DNA of 64,000 nt, from assembly GCF_000716675.1 (NCBI RefSeq), contig NZ_JNXT01000025.1, positions 1 to 64,000 of the forward strand, written 5' to 3'. How positions within the stretch are numbered: position 1 is the first letter of the stretch; each line of letters opens with the position of its first letter. The notes beneath the pieces are model-generated. The model was not told where the DNA came from. It saw nothing but the letters and a program-made list of their open reading frames with translations, and searched no databases. Shown piece after piece: positions 33,345 to 42,724 of this stretch. Origin of the DNA: Streptomyces alboflavus. Lineage in GTDB: Bacteria > Actinomycetota > Actinomycetes > Streptomycetales > Streptomycetaceae. A program made the translations under genes and the position numbers.

Positions 33345-34487
33345 ATGCAACGGCAGCTCTTCGACCCCGAGCACGACGCGTTCCGCGAGACGGTCCGCAC
33401 CTTCCTCGCCAAGGAGGTCCTTCCGCACTACGAACAGTGGGAGAAGGACGGCGTCGTCTCCCGCGAGGCCTGGCTCGCCGCCGGGCGCCAGGGCCTGCTC
33501 GGCCTCGCCGTGCCCGAGGAGTACGGAGGCGGCGGCAACCCCGACTTCCGCTACGCCGCCGTCCTCGCCGAGGAGTTCACCCGCGCGGGCGCCGCGGGCC
33601 TCGCCGTCGGCCTGCACAACGACATCATCGGGCCGTATCTGACCGGCCTCGCCACCGACGAGCAGAAGCGCCGCTGGCTGCCCGGCTTCTGCTCCGGCGA
33701 GACCATCACGGCGATCGCCATGACCGAGCCCGGCGCGGGCTCCGACCTCCAGGGCATCCGCACGACCGCCGAGGACAAGGGCGACCACTGGCTGCTCAAC
33801 GGCTCCAAGACGTTCATCTCCAACGGCATCCTCGCCGACCTCGTCATCGTCGTCGCCAAGACCACCCCCGAGGGCGGCGCCCACGGCCTGTCCCTGCTCG
33901 TCGTCGAGCGTGGCACGGCCGGCTTCGAACGCGGCCGCAACCTCGACAAGATCGGCCAGAAGGCCCAGGACACCGCCGAGCTGTTCTTCAACGACGTGCG
34001 GGTGCCCAAGGAGAACCTGCTCGGCGAGCTCAACGGCGCCTTCGTGCACCTGATGACGAACCTCGCGCAGGAGCGCATGGGCATCGCCGTCGCCGGGATC
34101 GCCGCCGCCGAGTACCTGCTCGAGATCACCACCGCGTATGTCAAGGAGCGCGAGGCCTTCGGGCGCCCGCTGGCCAAGCTCCAGCACATCCGGTTCGAGA
34201 TAGCCGAGATGGCCACCGAGTGCGCCGTGACCCGCACCTTCCTGGACCGGTGCATCGCCGACCACTCCGCGGGCACGCTGGACGCCGTGCACGCCTCCAT
34301 GGCCAAGTGGTGGGCCACCGAGCTGCAGAAGCGGGTCGCGGACCGCTGTCTGCAACTGCACGGCGGCTACGGCTACATGACGGAGTACCGCGTCGCGAAG
34401 GCGTTCACCGACGGCCGGATCCAGACCATCTACGGCGGCACGACCGAGATCATGAAAGAGATCATCGGCCGCTCGCTGCTCGGCTGA
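33345..34487 (+). CDS. acyl-CoA dehydrogenase
   Basis: A 380-residue FAD-dependent acyl-CoA dehydrogenase performing the first oxidation step of beta-oxidation. Family signatures are AMTEPGAGSDLQGIRTTA, GSKTFISNGILADLVIVVAKT, QERMGIAVAGIAAAEYLLE, REAFGRPLAKLQHIRF and the C-terminal GGTTEIMKEIIGRSLLG. A HGGYGYMTEY block precedes the C-terminus. The usual catalytic Glu position cannot be fixed without alignment. The ATG follows GGGGAGG. It lies between the LLM gene and the thiolase gene. Confidence 0.92.
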   Translation: MQRQLFDPEHDAFRETVRTFLAKEVLPHYEQWEKDGVVSREAWLAAGRQGLLGLAVPEEYGGGGNPDFRYAAVLAEEFTRAGAAGLAVGLHNDIIGPYLTGLATDEQKRRWLPGFCSGETITAIAMTEPGAGSDLQGIRTTAEDKGDHWLLNGSKTFISNGILADLVIVVAKTTPEGGAHGLSLLVVERGTAGFERGRNLDKIGQKAQDTAELFFNDVRVPKENLLGELNGAFVHLMTNLAQERMGIAVAGIAAAEYLLEITTAYVKEREAFGRPLAKLQHIRFEIAEMATECAVTRTFLDRCIADHSAGTLDAVHASMAKWWATELQKRVADRCLQLHGGYGYMTEYRVAKAFTDGRIQTIYGGTTEIMKEIIGRSLLG

Positions 34488-34523
34488 CCCCACCCCTCCC
34501 GGACACCCCCGAAAGGCTCTGGC

Positions 34524-35738
34524 GTGACCACCGAAGCGTATGTGTACGACGCGATCCGCACCCCGCGCGGACGCGGCAAGGCCAACGGTGCCCTGCACGG
34601 CACCAAGCCGATCGACCTCGTCGTCGGTCTCATCCACGAGATCCAGGCCCGCTTCCCCGGCCTCGACCCGGCCGCCATCGACGACATCGTGCTCGGCGTG
34701 GTCGGCCCCGTCGGCGACCAGGGCTCCGACATCGCGCGGATCGCCGCCATCGCCGCCGGACTGCCCGACACGGTCGCGGGCGTCCAGGAGAACCGCTTCT
34801 GTGCCTCGGGCCTCGAAGCGGTCAACCTGGCCGCCATGAAGGTCCGTTCGGGCTGGGAGGACCTGGTGCTCGCGGGCGGCGTCGAGTCGATGTCGCGGGT
34901 GCCGATGGCCTCCGACGGCGGTGCCTGGTTCGCCGACCCGATGACCAACTGGGACACGAACTTCGCGCCCCAGGGCATCGGCGCCGACCTCATCGCCACG
35001 ATCGAGGGCTTCAGCCGCCGCGACGTCGACGAGTACGCGGCCCTCTCCCAGGAGCGGGCCGCCGCGGCCTGGAAGGAGGGCCGCTTCGAGCGGTCCGTCG
35101 TGCCCGTCAAGGACCGCAGCGGCCTCACCGTGCTCGACCACGACGAGCACCTGCGCCCCGGCACCACCGCCGACTCCCTCGCCAAGCTCAAGCCGTCCTT
35201 CAAGGACATCGGCGACCTGGGCGGCTTCGACGCGGTCGCGCTGCAGAAGTACCACTGGATCGAGGAGATCGACCACGTCCACCACGCGGGCAACTCCTCC
35301 GGCATCGTCGACGGCGCCTCGCTGGTCGCCGTCGGCACCAAGGAGGTCGGCGAGCGGTACGGCCTCGCGCCGCGTGCGCGGATCGTCTCCGTGGCGGTGT
35401 CGGGCTCCGAGCCGCTGATCATGCTGACCGGGCCCGCGCCCGCGACGCGCAAGGCCCTCGCCAAGGCCGGGCTCACCATCGACGACATCGACCTCGTCGA
35501 GATCAACGAGGCCTTCGCGGCGGTGGTGCTCCGCTTCGTCAAGGACATGGGCCTGTCCCTGGACAAGGTCAATGTCAATGGCGGGGCGATCGCGTTGGGC
35601 CATCCCTTGGGGGCGACCGGGGCGATGATCCTCGGCACGCTCGTGGACGAGCTGGAGCGGCGTGACCTGCGGTACGGGCTTGCGACGTTGTGCGTCGGAG
35701 GCGGGATGGGCATCGCGACGATCGTCGAGCGGCTGTAG
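34524..35738 (+). CDS. acetyl-CoA C-acyltransferase (thiolase, FadA-like)
   Basis: A 404-residue thiolase that releases acetyl- (or propionyl-) CoA in the last step of beta-oxidation. The nucleophilic cysteine is in [15 protein letters not shown]. The C-terminal catalytic histidine and cysteine are in [19 protein letters not shown] and [17 protein letters not shown]. The GTG start at 34524 is preceded by GAAAGG. It pairs with the FadB-like gene downstream, but 237 bp containing a large inverted repeat separates them. Confidence 0.93.
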   Translation: MTTEAYVYDAIRTPRGRGKANGALHGTKPIDLVVGLIHEIQARFPGLDPAAIDDIVLGVVGPVGDQGSDIARIAAIAAGLPDTVAGVQENRFCASGLEAVNLAAMKVRSGWEDLVLAGGVESMSRVPMASDGGAWFADPMTNWDTNFAPQGIGADLIATIEGFSRRDVDEYAALSQERAAAAWKEGRFERSVVPVKDRSGLTVLDHDEHLRPGTTADSLAKLKPSFKDIGDLGGFDAVALQKYHWIEEIDHVHHAGNSSGIVDGASLVAVGTKEVGERYGLAPRARIVSVAVSGSEPLIMLTGPAPATRKALAKAGLTIDDIDLVEINEAFAAVVLRFVKDMGLSLDKVNVNGGAIALGHPLGATGAMILGTLVDELERRDLRYGLATLCVGGGMGIATIVERL

Positions 35739-35795
35739 GGCTAGTCGCCGTAGGGGCTAGGGGTGCGTCGCCGACCGCGGGTGCGTCGTGGTTGC

Positions 35796-35889
35796 TCGCG
35801 CAGTTCCCCGCGCCCCTGAAAGGCGCACTCCGTGCGCCTCTTGAGGCGCGGCGGAACCGCTTGCCTCAGGGGCGCGGGGAACTGCGCGA
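35796..35889. repeat. 24-bp perfect inverted repeat with nested hairpin
   Basis: The arms 35796-35819 and 35866-35889 are perfect reverse complements over 24 bp, with the core GCAGTTCCCCGCGCCCC. Inside is a second 8-bp stem (35821-35828 with 35832-35839). This is a repetitive palindromic element common in Streptomyces intergenic regions, and it may act as a terminator or mRNA stabiliser between the thiolase and FadB-like genes. Confidence 0.85.
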
Positions 35890-35975
35890 CCAGCCCCCAC
35901 CGGCGGCCAGTCGGCAACGAGACAGTACCGCCCTCCCCGGAATCCGCCCGCCACAGACTTCACGGAGACAAAGAC

Positions 35976-38168
35976 ATGACCGCAAGCACCACCATCCGCT
36001 GGGAACAGGACGACACCGGCGTCGTCACCCTCGTCCTCGACGACCCCAACCAGTCCGCGAACACCATGAACCAGGCGTTCAAGGACTCCATCGCCGCCAT
36101 CGCCGACCGCGCCGAGGCCGCCGTCCAGGCGGACAAGGACGCCATCCGCGGCTTCATCTACACGTCCGCGAAGAAGACCTTCTTCGCGGGCGGCGACCTG
36201 AAGGACATGATCCAGGTCGGCCCCGAGAACGCCCGGGTGGCGTTCGAGACCGGCACCGCCATCAAGAACTCGCTGCGCCGCATCGAGACCCTCGGCAAGC
36301 CCGTCGTCGCCGCCCTCAACGGCGCGGCCCTCGGCGGCGGTTACGAGATCGCCCTCGCCAGCCACCACCGCGTGGCCCTCGACGCGCCCGGCTCCAAGAT
36401 CGGCCTGCCCGAGGTCACCCTCGGCCTGCTGCCCGCGGGCGGCGGCGTCACCCGCACCGTACGCCTCATGGGCATCGCCGACGCGCTCCTGAAGGTGCTG
36501 CTCCAGGGCACCCAGTACAACCCGAAGCGAGCCCTGGAGAACGGCCTCGTGCACGAACTGGCGGCCACCCCCGAGGAGATGATCGAGAAGGCCCGCGCCT
36601 TCATCGACGCCCACCCCGAGTCGCAGCAGCCCTGGGACGTCCCCGGCTACCGCATCCCCGGCGGCACCCCGGCGAACCCGAAGTTCGCCGCCAACCTGCC
36701 CGCGTTCCCCGCCAACCTGAAGAAGCAGCTGGCGGGCGCCCCCTACCCGGCTCCGCGCAACATCCTCGCGGCCGCCGTCGAGGGCTCCCAGGTCGACTTC
36801 GAGACCGCCCTGACCATCGAGGCCCGGTACTTCACCGAGCTGGTCACCGGCCAGGTCTCCAAGAACATGATCCAGGCGTTCTTCTTCGACCTCCAGGCCG
36901 TCAACGCGGGCAGAAACCGCCCCCAGGGCATCGAGCCGCGGACCGTCCGCAAGGTCGCCGTGCTCGGCGCCGGGATGATGGGCGCGGGCATCGCCTACTC
37001 CTGCGCCCGCGCGGGCATCGAGGTCGTCCTCAAGGACGTCTCCGCCGAGGCGGCGCAGAAGGGCAAGGCGTACTCGGAGAAGCTGTGCGCCAAGGCCGTC
37101 TCCCGGGGGCGTACCACCCAGGAGAAGGCGGACGCGCTGCTCGCCCTCATCACGCCTACCGCCGACCCGCAGGACGTGGCGGGCTGCGACGCCGTGATCG
37201 AGGCCGTGTTCGAGGACCCGGCGCTCAAGCACAAGGTGTTCCAGGAGATCCAGGACATCGTCGAGCCCGACGCGCTGCTGTGCTCCAACACCTCGACGCT
37301 GCCCATCACCGCGCTCGCCGAGGGCGTCGCCCGGCCGGTCGACTTCATCGGCCTGCACTTCTTCTCGCCCGTCGACAAGATGCCCCTCGTGGAGATCATC
37401 AAGGGCGAGCGCACCGGCGAGGAGGCCCTGGCGCGCGCCTTCGACCTGGTCCGCCAGATCAACAAGACGCCCATCGTCGTCAACGACTCGCGCGGCTTCT
37501 TCACCTCGCGCGTCATCGGGCACTTCATCAACGAGGGCGTCGCGATGGTCGGCGAGGGCATCGAGCCCGCCTCGGTCGAGCAGGCCGCCGCCCAGGCCGG
37601 CTACCCCGCCAAGGTCCTCTCCCTCATGGACGAGCTGACCCTCACCCTGCCCCGCAAGATCCGCAACGAGTCCAAGCGGGCCGTCGAGGAGGCGGGCGGC
37701 ACCTGGCCCAGCCACCCCGCGGAGGGCGTCATCGACCGGATGATCGACGAGTTCGGGCGCACCGGCCGCAGCGGTGGCGGCGGCTTCTACGAGTACGGCG
37801 AGGACGGCAGGCGCACCCGTCTGTGGCCCGGCCTGCGGGAGCACTTCACGAAGCAGGGGCACGAGATCCCGTTCCGTGACATGCAGGAGCGGATGCTGTT
37901 CTCCGAGGCGCTCGACACGGTGCGGCTCATGGAGGAGGGCGTCCTGACGTCGGTCGCCGACGCCAACATCGGCTCCATCTTCGGCATCGGCTTCCCCGGC
38001 TGGACCGGCGGCGTCCTGCAGTACATCAACGGCTACGACGACGGCGCCGGGCTGCCCGCGTTCGTGGCCCGCGCGCGGGAGCTGGCCGAGCGCTACGGCG
38101 AGCGGTTCGCGCCGCCCGCGCTGCTCGTGGAGAAGGCCGAGCGGGGCGAGCGGTTCAGCGACGCCTGA
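35976..38168 (+). CDS. fadB: FadB-like enoyl-CoA hydratase / 3-hydroxyacyl-CoA dehydrogenase
   Basis: A 730-residue bifunctional beta-oxidation protein. The N-terminal crotonase domain (about 1-310) includes AKKTFFAGGDLKDM and NGAALGGGYEIALASHHRVA. The central NAD-binding domain starts VAVLGAGMMGAGIAYSCARAG near residue 330. The C-terminal 3-hydroxyacyl-CoA dehydrogenase domains include NTSTLPITALAEG, HFFSPVDKMPLVEI and VNDSRGFFTSRVIGHFINEG. It hydrates enoyl-CoA and oxidises the 3-hydroxy product. Start ATG 35976 follows ACGGAGAC. With the upstream thiolase it forms the FadAB pair. Convergent with the MerR gene. Confidence 0.94.
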   Translation: MTASTTIRWEQDDTGVVTLVLDDPNQSANTMNQAFKDSIAAIADRAEAAVQADKDAIRGFIYTSAKKTFFAGGDLKDMIQVGPENARVAFETGTAIKNSLRRIETLGKPVVAALNGAALGGGYEIALASHHRVALDAPGSKIGLPEVTLGLLPAGGGVTRTVRLMGIADALLKVLLQGTQYNPKRALENGLVHELAATPEEMIEKARAFIDAHPESQQPWDVPGYRIPGGTPANPKFAANLPAFPANLKKQLAGAPYPAPRNILAAAVEGSQVDFETALTIEARYFTELVTGQVSKNMIQAFFFDLQAVNAGRNRPQGIEPRTVRKVAVLGAGMMGAGIAYSCARAGIEVVLKDVSAEAAQKGKAYSEKLCAKAVSRGRTTQEKADALLALITPTADPQDVAGCDAVIEAVFEDPALKHKVFQEIQDIVEPDALLCSNTSTLPITALAEGVARPVDFIGLHFFSPVDKMPLVEIIKGERTGEEALARAFDLVRQINKTPIVVNDSRGFFTSRVIGHFINEGVAMVGEGIEPASVEQAAAQAGYPAKVLSLMDELTLTLPRKIRNESKRAVEEAGGTWPSHPAEGVIDRMIDEFGRTGRSGGGGFYEYGEDGRRTRLWPGLREHFTKQGHEIPFRDMQERMLFSEALDTVRLMEEGVLTSVADANIGSIFGIGFPGWTGGVLQYINGYDDGAGLPAFVARARELAERYGERFAPPALLVEKAERGERFSDA

Positions 38169-38186
38169 CCCGGCGCCGTACACAGG

Positions 38187-38218
38187 GGGAGTGGCTCAGG
38201 TCTCCTTGAGCCACTCCC
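38187..38218. terminator. 12-bp hairpin overlapping the end of the MerR gene
   Basis: GGGAGTGGCTCA (38187-38198) pairs with TGAGCCACTCCC (38207-38218), loop 8 nt. The right arm and loop encode the last codons of the minus-strand MerR gene, whose stop is at 38196-38198. Likely a bidirectional terminator for FadB and MerR. Confidence 0.65.
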
Positions 38219-38981
38219 TCAGCTCTTCCTTCAGCGACCGCTGAAACGCCGTCACCAGGGCCTGCACCACCATCGGCTGCATGTGCGCCGACAGGGACCG
38301 CATCGCGGCGACGTGCTCGGGGTCCGACTCCCGCTCGCGGCAGGCGTCCCCCACCTCGTCCCGGAAGAGCCGCGACAACTCGTGCGCCGCCGCGCGCGCG
38401 TGCTCCATCAGGACCGTGCGCGAGGCCAGGATCGTCTCGTGCGCGATCGGCACGTCGAGGAGCTGCACACCGAGCCGCAGCAGCCCGGTGTCCACCCGCA
38501 GCCGGTCCTCCGCCTCCGCCGCGCGGCCCACCACGCCCATCGCCGCGAGCCGGTCCAGGTCCGCGTCCGACAGGGCCCGGCCCGCCCGCCGCTCCAGCTC
38601 GGCGCGCGCCATGTCCTCCGCCGCGTCCGGCGCCCACGAGGCCACCACCGCACGGTGGATGGCCAGGTCGTGGGCGCTCAGGTCGGGCGGCAGCTGCTCC
38701 AGGTAGCGCTCGATGGCGGCGAGCGTCATGCCCTGGTGCTGCAACTCCTCGATGAGGGCGAGGCGGGACAGATGCTCCGGGCCGTAGTGGCCCACGCGGC
38801 GCGGGCCGATCACCGGTGGCGGCAGCAGGCCCTTGGTGCTGTAGAAGCGGATCGTGCGGACCGTGACGCCCGCGCGGGCGGCCAACTCGTCGACGGTGAA
38901 CGTCGATTCCTCCGCCGCCGCGGAAACGTCCGCCGCGGCGGACTCCTCCGTCGCCGCGGACCGCTCCATGTCCGTCGTCAT
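38196..38981 (-). CDS. MerR-family transcriptional regulator
   Basis: A 261-residue MerR regulator. After a low-complexity Ala/Glu/Ser N-terminus, the winged HTH is FTVDELAARAGVTVRTIRFY followed by STKGLLPPPVIGPRRVGHYG. A coiled-coil dimerisation helix and a long C-terminal sensor domain of about 150 residues follow. No metal-binding cysteines are present, so an organic ligand, perhaps an acyl-CoA or fatty acid, is likely. It is divergent from the acyl-CoA ligase gene with operator-like repeats between, and convergent with FadB. The ATG at 38981 follows GTGAGGAG. Confidence 0.88.
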   Translation of the reverse strand: MTTDMERSAATEESAAADVSAAAEESTFTVDELAARAGVTVRTIRFYSTKGLLPPPVIGPRRVGHYGPEHLSRLALIEELQHQGMTLAAIERYLEQLPPDLSAHDLAIHRAVVASWAPDAAEDMARAELERRAGRALSDADLDRLAAMGVVGRAAEAEDRLRVDTGLLRLGVQLLDVPIAHETILASRTVLMEHARAAAHELSRLFRDEVGDACRERESDPEHVAAMRSLSAHMQPMVVQALVTAFQRSLKEELREWLKET

Positions 38982-39006
38982 CGCGGCTCCTCACCTCCCC
39001 GGCTGC

Positions 39007-39049
39007 TGCACCAATGCGGTGCAACAGTATTGCTGTGCCACCACTGTTG
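39007..39049. promoter_or_regulatory. operator-like inverted repeats between MerR and the acyl-CoA ligase
   Basis: TGCACC-AATGC-GGTGCA (39007-39023) is a perfect inverted repeat. CAACAG (39022-39027) and CTGTTG (39044-39049) form a second one with a 16-nt spacer, a geometry compatible with MerR binding within a promoter spacer. Confidence 0.5.
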
Positions 39050-39115
39050 TGAAAGCCTCCGGGCCAGTCACGCCACGTAGCCGATGACGAACCCACGGTG
39101 TCAGGAGGCGGTTTC

Positions 39116-40939
39116 ATGACCACGATCCTGCGGCTTCCCGCAGACCCGGCCCGCATCACCTTCCCCGCCCTGCTGCTGCGCAACGCCGAGGACCACCCCG
39201 GACTCCCCGCCCTCTCCTGGCGCGAGGGCACCGGCTGGACGACGCTCACCTGGAGCGAGGTGCGCCGCAAGACCGCCGTCCTCGCCGCCGGGTACGCCGC
39301 GCTCGGCGTCGGGCGCGGCGAGCACGTCCTGATGATGATGGGCAACACCCCCGAGCACTGGCTGAGCGACCTCGCCCTGGTCCACCTCGGCGCGGTCCCC
39401 GTCACCGTGTACGGGACGTCGGCGCCCGAACAGATCGCGCACATCGTCCGGCACAGCGGCGCCCGCGTCGCGATCGTCGAGGGCGCGCGGGAGCTGCCCC
39501 GCTGGGAGCCCCTGCTCGACGACCCGACGGCGCCGCTCGAACGCCTCGTGGTCGTCGACCCGGCCGCCGCAGGACCGCACCGGACGTACGGCTCGCTGCA
39601 CGCCGCCGGCGCCCGCCTGTTCAGCCCGGACACCTTCGAGAAGACCTGGCGGGAGAGCCGGGCCACGGATCCGCTGACCGTCGTCTACACCTCGGGCACG
39701 ACCGGCGATCCCAAGGGCGTGCGCCTGACGCACGGCATGGTCGTGGGCAACGGCACCGCCCTGGACTCCGTGATCGAGTTCCCCGAGCACGTCGGCCACA
39801 TCTGCTACCTGCCGTTCGCGCACATCGCCGAGCGCATGCTCGGGATCTATCTGCCGCTGCTCCGCGCCGCCCACGTCTATCTGTGCGCCGAGCCGACGCA
39901 GGTCGCCGCCACCGTGCGGGAGCTGCGCCCGCACCAGTTCTTCGGCGTGCCGAGGGTGTGGGAGAAGCTCGCCGCGGCCGTGCGGGCGGCGCTCGCCGGG
40001 CTGCCCGAGGAGCGGCGCCGGGCGGTGGCGGCCGCGAACGAGACGGCCCGCGCCCACGTGGCCTGCCGCGAACGCGGCGAGGAGCCGTCCGCCGAGCTGG
40101 CGGCGGCGTACCGCGAGGCCAAGGAGGGGGTGCTCGACCCGCTGCTCGCGCTGGCCGGGTTCGACCGGCTGCTGTGGACGGCCAGCGCGGCGGCTCCGAT
40201 GCCGGTGGACGTGGTCCGCTTCTGGGCGGGCTTCGGCCTGGTCGTCATGGACGCGTGGGGGCTGACCGAGACGACGGGCGTGGTCACCATCAACAGCCCC
40301 GCGGCCTTCAGGATCGGCTCCGTGGGCAAGCCGCTGGCGGGCATGGAGGTGCGCGTCGCCGACGACGGCGAGGTCATGGTGCGCGGCCCGTTCGTCTTCG
40401 CGGGCTATCTGCGCGGCGAGGGCCACGGCGGCGGGGTGGACGGCGGCTGCGACGCGGACGGCTGGTTCGCGACCGGCGACATCGGGCACCTCGACGACGA
40501 CGGCTTCCTCTGGATCACCGACCGTAAGAAGGAGCTGATCGTGACGTCCACGGGCAAGAACGTCGCGCCCGCGCTCGTCGAGAACGCCCTCAAGGAGCAC
40601 CCGCTCGTCGGCCAGGCCCTCGTCCACGGCGACGGCCGCTCGTACCTGGTGGCGCTGCTCGTCCTGGACCCCGAGATGGCACCCGCGTGGGCGGCCGCCC
40701 ACGGCATCGACACCACCCCCGGCGAACTCGCCGACCACCCCGTCGTGCGCGCCGAGGTCGACCGCGCCGTCGAGGCGGCCAACGCGCGCCTGAACCGCAC
40801 CGAGCAGATCAAGAAGTACCGGCTGCTCGACAAGGAGTGGAGCCCGGAGTCCGGGGAGCTGACGCCGTCCCTGAAGCTGCGCCGCCGCGTCATCAGAGAC
40901 AAGTACGCCGACGTCATCGAGAGCATGTACACCGAGTGA
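39116..40939 (+). CDS. AMP-dependent long-chain acyl-CoA synthetase
   Basis: A 607-residue adenylate-forming ligase that activates fatty acids to acyl-CoA. The P-loop-like motif is TVVYTSGTTGDPKGVRLTHG, the A5 motif is MDAWGLTETTGVVTI, and the hinge and catalytic Lys region is ITDRKKELIVTSTGKNVAPALVEN. It matches long-chain (FadD/ACSL-like) enzymes and feeds the acyl-CoA catabolic genes upstream. ATG 39116 follows AGGAGG and was chosen over ATG 39098. It is divergent from, and probably controlled by, the MerR regulator. Confidence 0.9.
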   Translation: MTTILRLPADPARITFPALLLRNAEDHPGLPALSWREGTGWTTLTWSEVRRKTAVLAAGYAALGVGRGEHVLMMMGNTPEHWLSDLALVHLGAVPVTVYGTSAPEQIAHIVRHSGARVAIVEGARELPRWEPLLDDPTAPLERLVVVDPAAAGPHRTYGSLHAAGARLFSPDTFEKTWRESRATDPLTVVYTSGTTGDPKGVRLTHGMVVGNGTALDSVIEFPEHVGHICYLPFAHIAERMLGIYLPLLRAAHVYLCAEPTQVAATVRELRPHQFFGVPRVWEKLAAAVRAALAGLPEERRRAVAAANETARAHVACRERGEEPSAELAAAYREAKEGVLDPLLALAGFDRLLWTASAAAPMPVDVVRFWAGFGLVVMDAWGLTETTGVVTINSPAAFRIGSVGKPLAGMEVRVADDGEVMVRGPFVFAGYLRGEGHGGGVDGGCDADGWFATGDIGHLDDDGFLWITDRKKELIVTSTGKNVAPALVENALKEHPLVGQALVHGDGRSYLVALLVLDPEMAPAWAAAHGIDTTPGELADHPVVRAEVDRAVEAANARLNRTEQIKKYRLLDKEWSPESGELTPSLKLRRRVIRDKYADVIESMYTE

Positions 40940-41122
40940 CGTAGGCCTGTACAGACGCCGCCCACCATGTGAGAAGTGCCGCTATGTGATGTGCGCCACC
41001 GCATCCGGAACCATCCCTGAGGGAAGGTGTCGCGTTGGTCCGCGCACGTCAGGGGTGCCGCGGACCCGCAGCACATCCGGACCCCGGAACCTCTTCCGGG
41101 CACCACAGAGTGGACCTTCCAC

Positions 41123-42586
41123 GTGAGCAACGACGCCGTAGACACGGCCGCGGACGCCCGCAACGCGTCCCAGGCCGCCCCCGCGGACGCGGGCGACGCC
41201 GGTTACAGCAAGGACCTCAAGGGCCGCCACGTCAACATGATCGCGATCGGTGGCGCGATCGGCACCGGCCTGTTCCTCGGGGCGGGTGGCCGCCTCCACT
41301 CGGCGGGCCCCGCGCTCGCCGTCGCGTACCTCGTGTGCGGCATCATCGCCTTCTTCGTGGTCCGCGCCCTCGGCGAGATGGTCCTCTACCGGCCCTCGTC
41401 CGGCTCCTTCGTGAGCTACGCCCGGGAGTTCCTGGGCGAGAAGGGCGCCTACGTCGCCGGCTGGATGTACTTCCTCAACTGGTCGACCACGTGCATCGCC
41501 GACATCACGGCCATCGCGCTCTACACGCACTACTGGAGCTTCTTCACGGACATCCCGCAGTGGCTGCTCGCGCTCGCCGCGCTCGCTGTGGTCCTCGCCG
41601 TGAACCTCATCTCCGTGAAGTGGTTCGGCGAGATGGAGTTCTGGTTCGCGATCATCAAGGTCGCGGCGCTCGTCGCGTTCATGTTCGTCGGCATCTTCCT
41701 GGTCTCCACCCAGCACAAGGTGGGCGGCGAGACCCCGGGCCTGAACATGATCACCGACCACGGCGGCTTCCTGCCGAACGGCCTGATGCCGGTCGTGATC
41801 GTCCTCCAGGGTGTCGTCTTCGCGTACGCCTCCCTGGAACTGGTCGGTGTCGCCGCTGGTGAGACCAAGGACCCGCAGAAGGTCGTCCCGCGCGCGGTGA
41901 ACTCGATCATGTGGCGTGTGGGTGTGTTCTACGTCGGCTCGGTCGTGCTGCTCGCGCTGCTGCTCCCCGGCTCGGTCTACTCCGCCGACGAGAGCCCGTT
42001 CGTCACGGTGCTCTCCAAGATCGGTGTCTCCGGTGCCGGTGACGTGATGAACTTCGTCGTCCTCACCGCCGCCATGTCCTCGCTGAACTCCGGCCTGTAC
42101 TCCACCGGACGCATCCTGCGCTCCATGGCCATGGCGGGCTCGGCGCCGAAGTTCACGGCGAAGATGAACCGCAACCAGGTGCCCTACGGCGGCATCCTGC
42201 TCACCGCGTCGGTGGGTGTCCTCGGTGTCGCCCTCAACCGCGTGGTGCCGGACAAGGCGTTCGAGATCGTCCTGAACGTGGCGTCGCTCGGCATCATCGG
42301 CACCTGGATCAGCATCATGGTCTGCCACCTCGCCTTCGTCCGCAGGGCCAAGGAAGGCCACCTGACCAGGCCGAACTTCCGGCTCCCCGGCAGCGGCGTC
42401 ACGCAGTACATCACCATCGCCTTCCTCCTGGCCGTGCTCGGCCTGATGTGGAAGGACGCCGAGGTGGGCCGCAAGACGCTCTTCCTCATCCCGATCGTGG
42501 CGGCCGCGCTCACCGTCGGCTGGTACGCGATCCGCCGCAAGCAGGACCGCGAGACCGAGCGCGAGGCGGCCGAGCTCGGCAAGTAG
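41123..42586 (+). CDS. amino-acid permease, probably L-asparagine type
   Basis: A 487-residue APC-superfamily transporter of the AAT family with about 12 membrane segments. It begins after a 35-residue cytoplasmic N-terminus, with NMIAIGGAIGTGLFLGAGGR in TM1 and VRALGEMVLYRPSSGSFVSY following. The overall text resembles AnsP (L-asparagine permease) most closely; GabP-like or cationic substrates remain possible. The start is uncertain: GTG 41123 gives a usual-length N-terminus but has no strong ribosome site. Monocistronic; the next gene starts about 140 bp later. Confidence 0.85.
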   Translation: MSNDAVDTAADARNASQAAPADAGDAGYSKDLKGRHVNMIAIGGAIGTGLFLGAGGRLHSAGPALAVAYLVCGIIAFFVVRALGEMVLYRPSSGSFVSYAREFLGEKGAYVAGWMYFLNWSTTCIADITAIALYTHYWSFFTDIPQWLLALAALAVVLAVNLISVKWFGEMEFWFAIIKVAALVAFMFVGIFLVSTQHKVGGETPGLNMITDHGGFLPNGLMPVVIVLQGVVFAYASLELVGVAAGETKDPQKVVPRAVNSIMWRVGVFYVGSVVLLALLLPGSVYSADESPFVTVLSKIGVSGAGDVMNFVVLTAAMSSLNSGLYSTGRILRSMAMAGSAPKFTAKMNRNQVPYGGILLTASVGVLGVALNRVVPDKAFEIVLNVASLGIIGTWISIMVCHLAFVRRAKEGHLTRPNFRLPGSGVTQYITIAFLLAVLGLMWKDAEVGRKTLFLIPIVAAALTVGWYAIRRKQDRETEREAAELGK

Positions 42587-42712
42587 CACCGGCGGCGCGC
42601 GATGCGAGAGCCTGCGCGCACGGCCCAGGCGGCGGGCGGTGTCCTTCGGGGCGCCGCCCGCCTTTGCGTCCGCAGAGCTCCCGGAGCCGGGCACATGGGG
42701 GGCATACCGCCG

Positions 42713-42724
42713 CATACTGGTGGT
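42713..42724 (+). promoter_or_regulatory. -10 element for a leaderless DUF2236 transcript
   Basis: CATACT (42713-42718) is followed by 6 nt and then the GTG start at 42725, placing +1 at the start codon. Confidence 0.5.

Noticed and set aside
31875..35603. A 1242-codon open frame on the minus strand across the acyl-CoA genes
   Set aside because: It is antisense to four well-supported genes, has Asp/Gly/Arg/Leu/Val-rich composition typical of high-GC shadow frames, and shows no domain.
35757..38183. An 808-codon minus-strand open frame opposite the FadB-like gene
   Set aside because: Shadow of the coding strand; low-complexity LLGLGRVDLG-type text and no start context.
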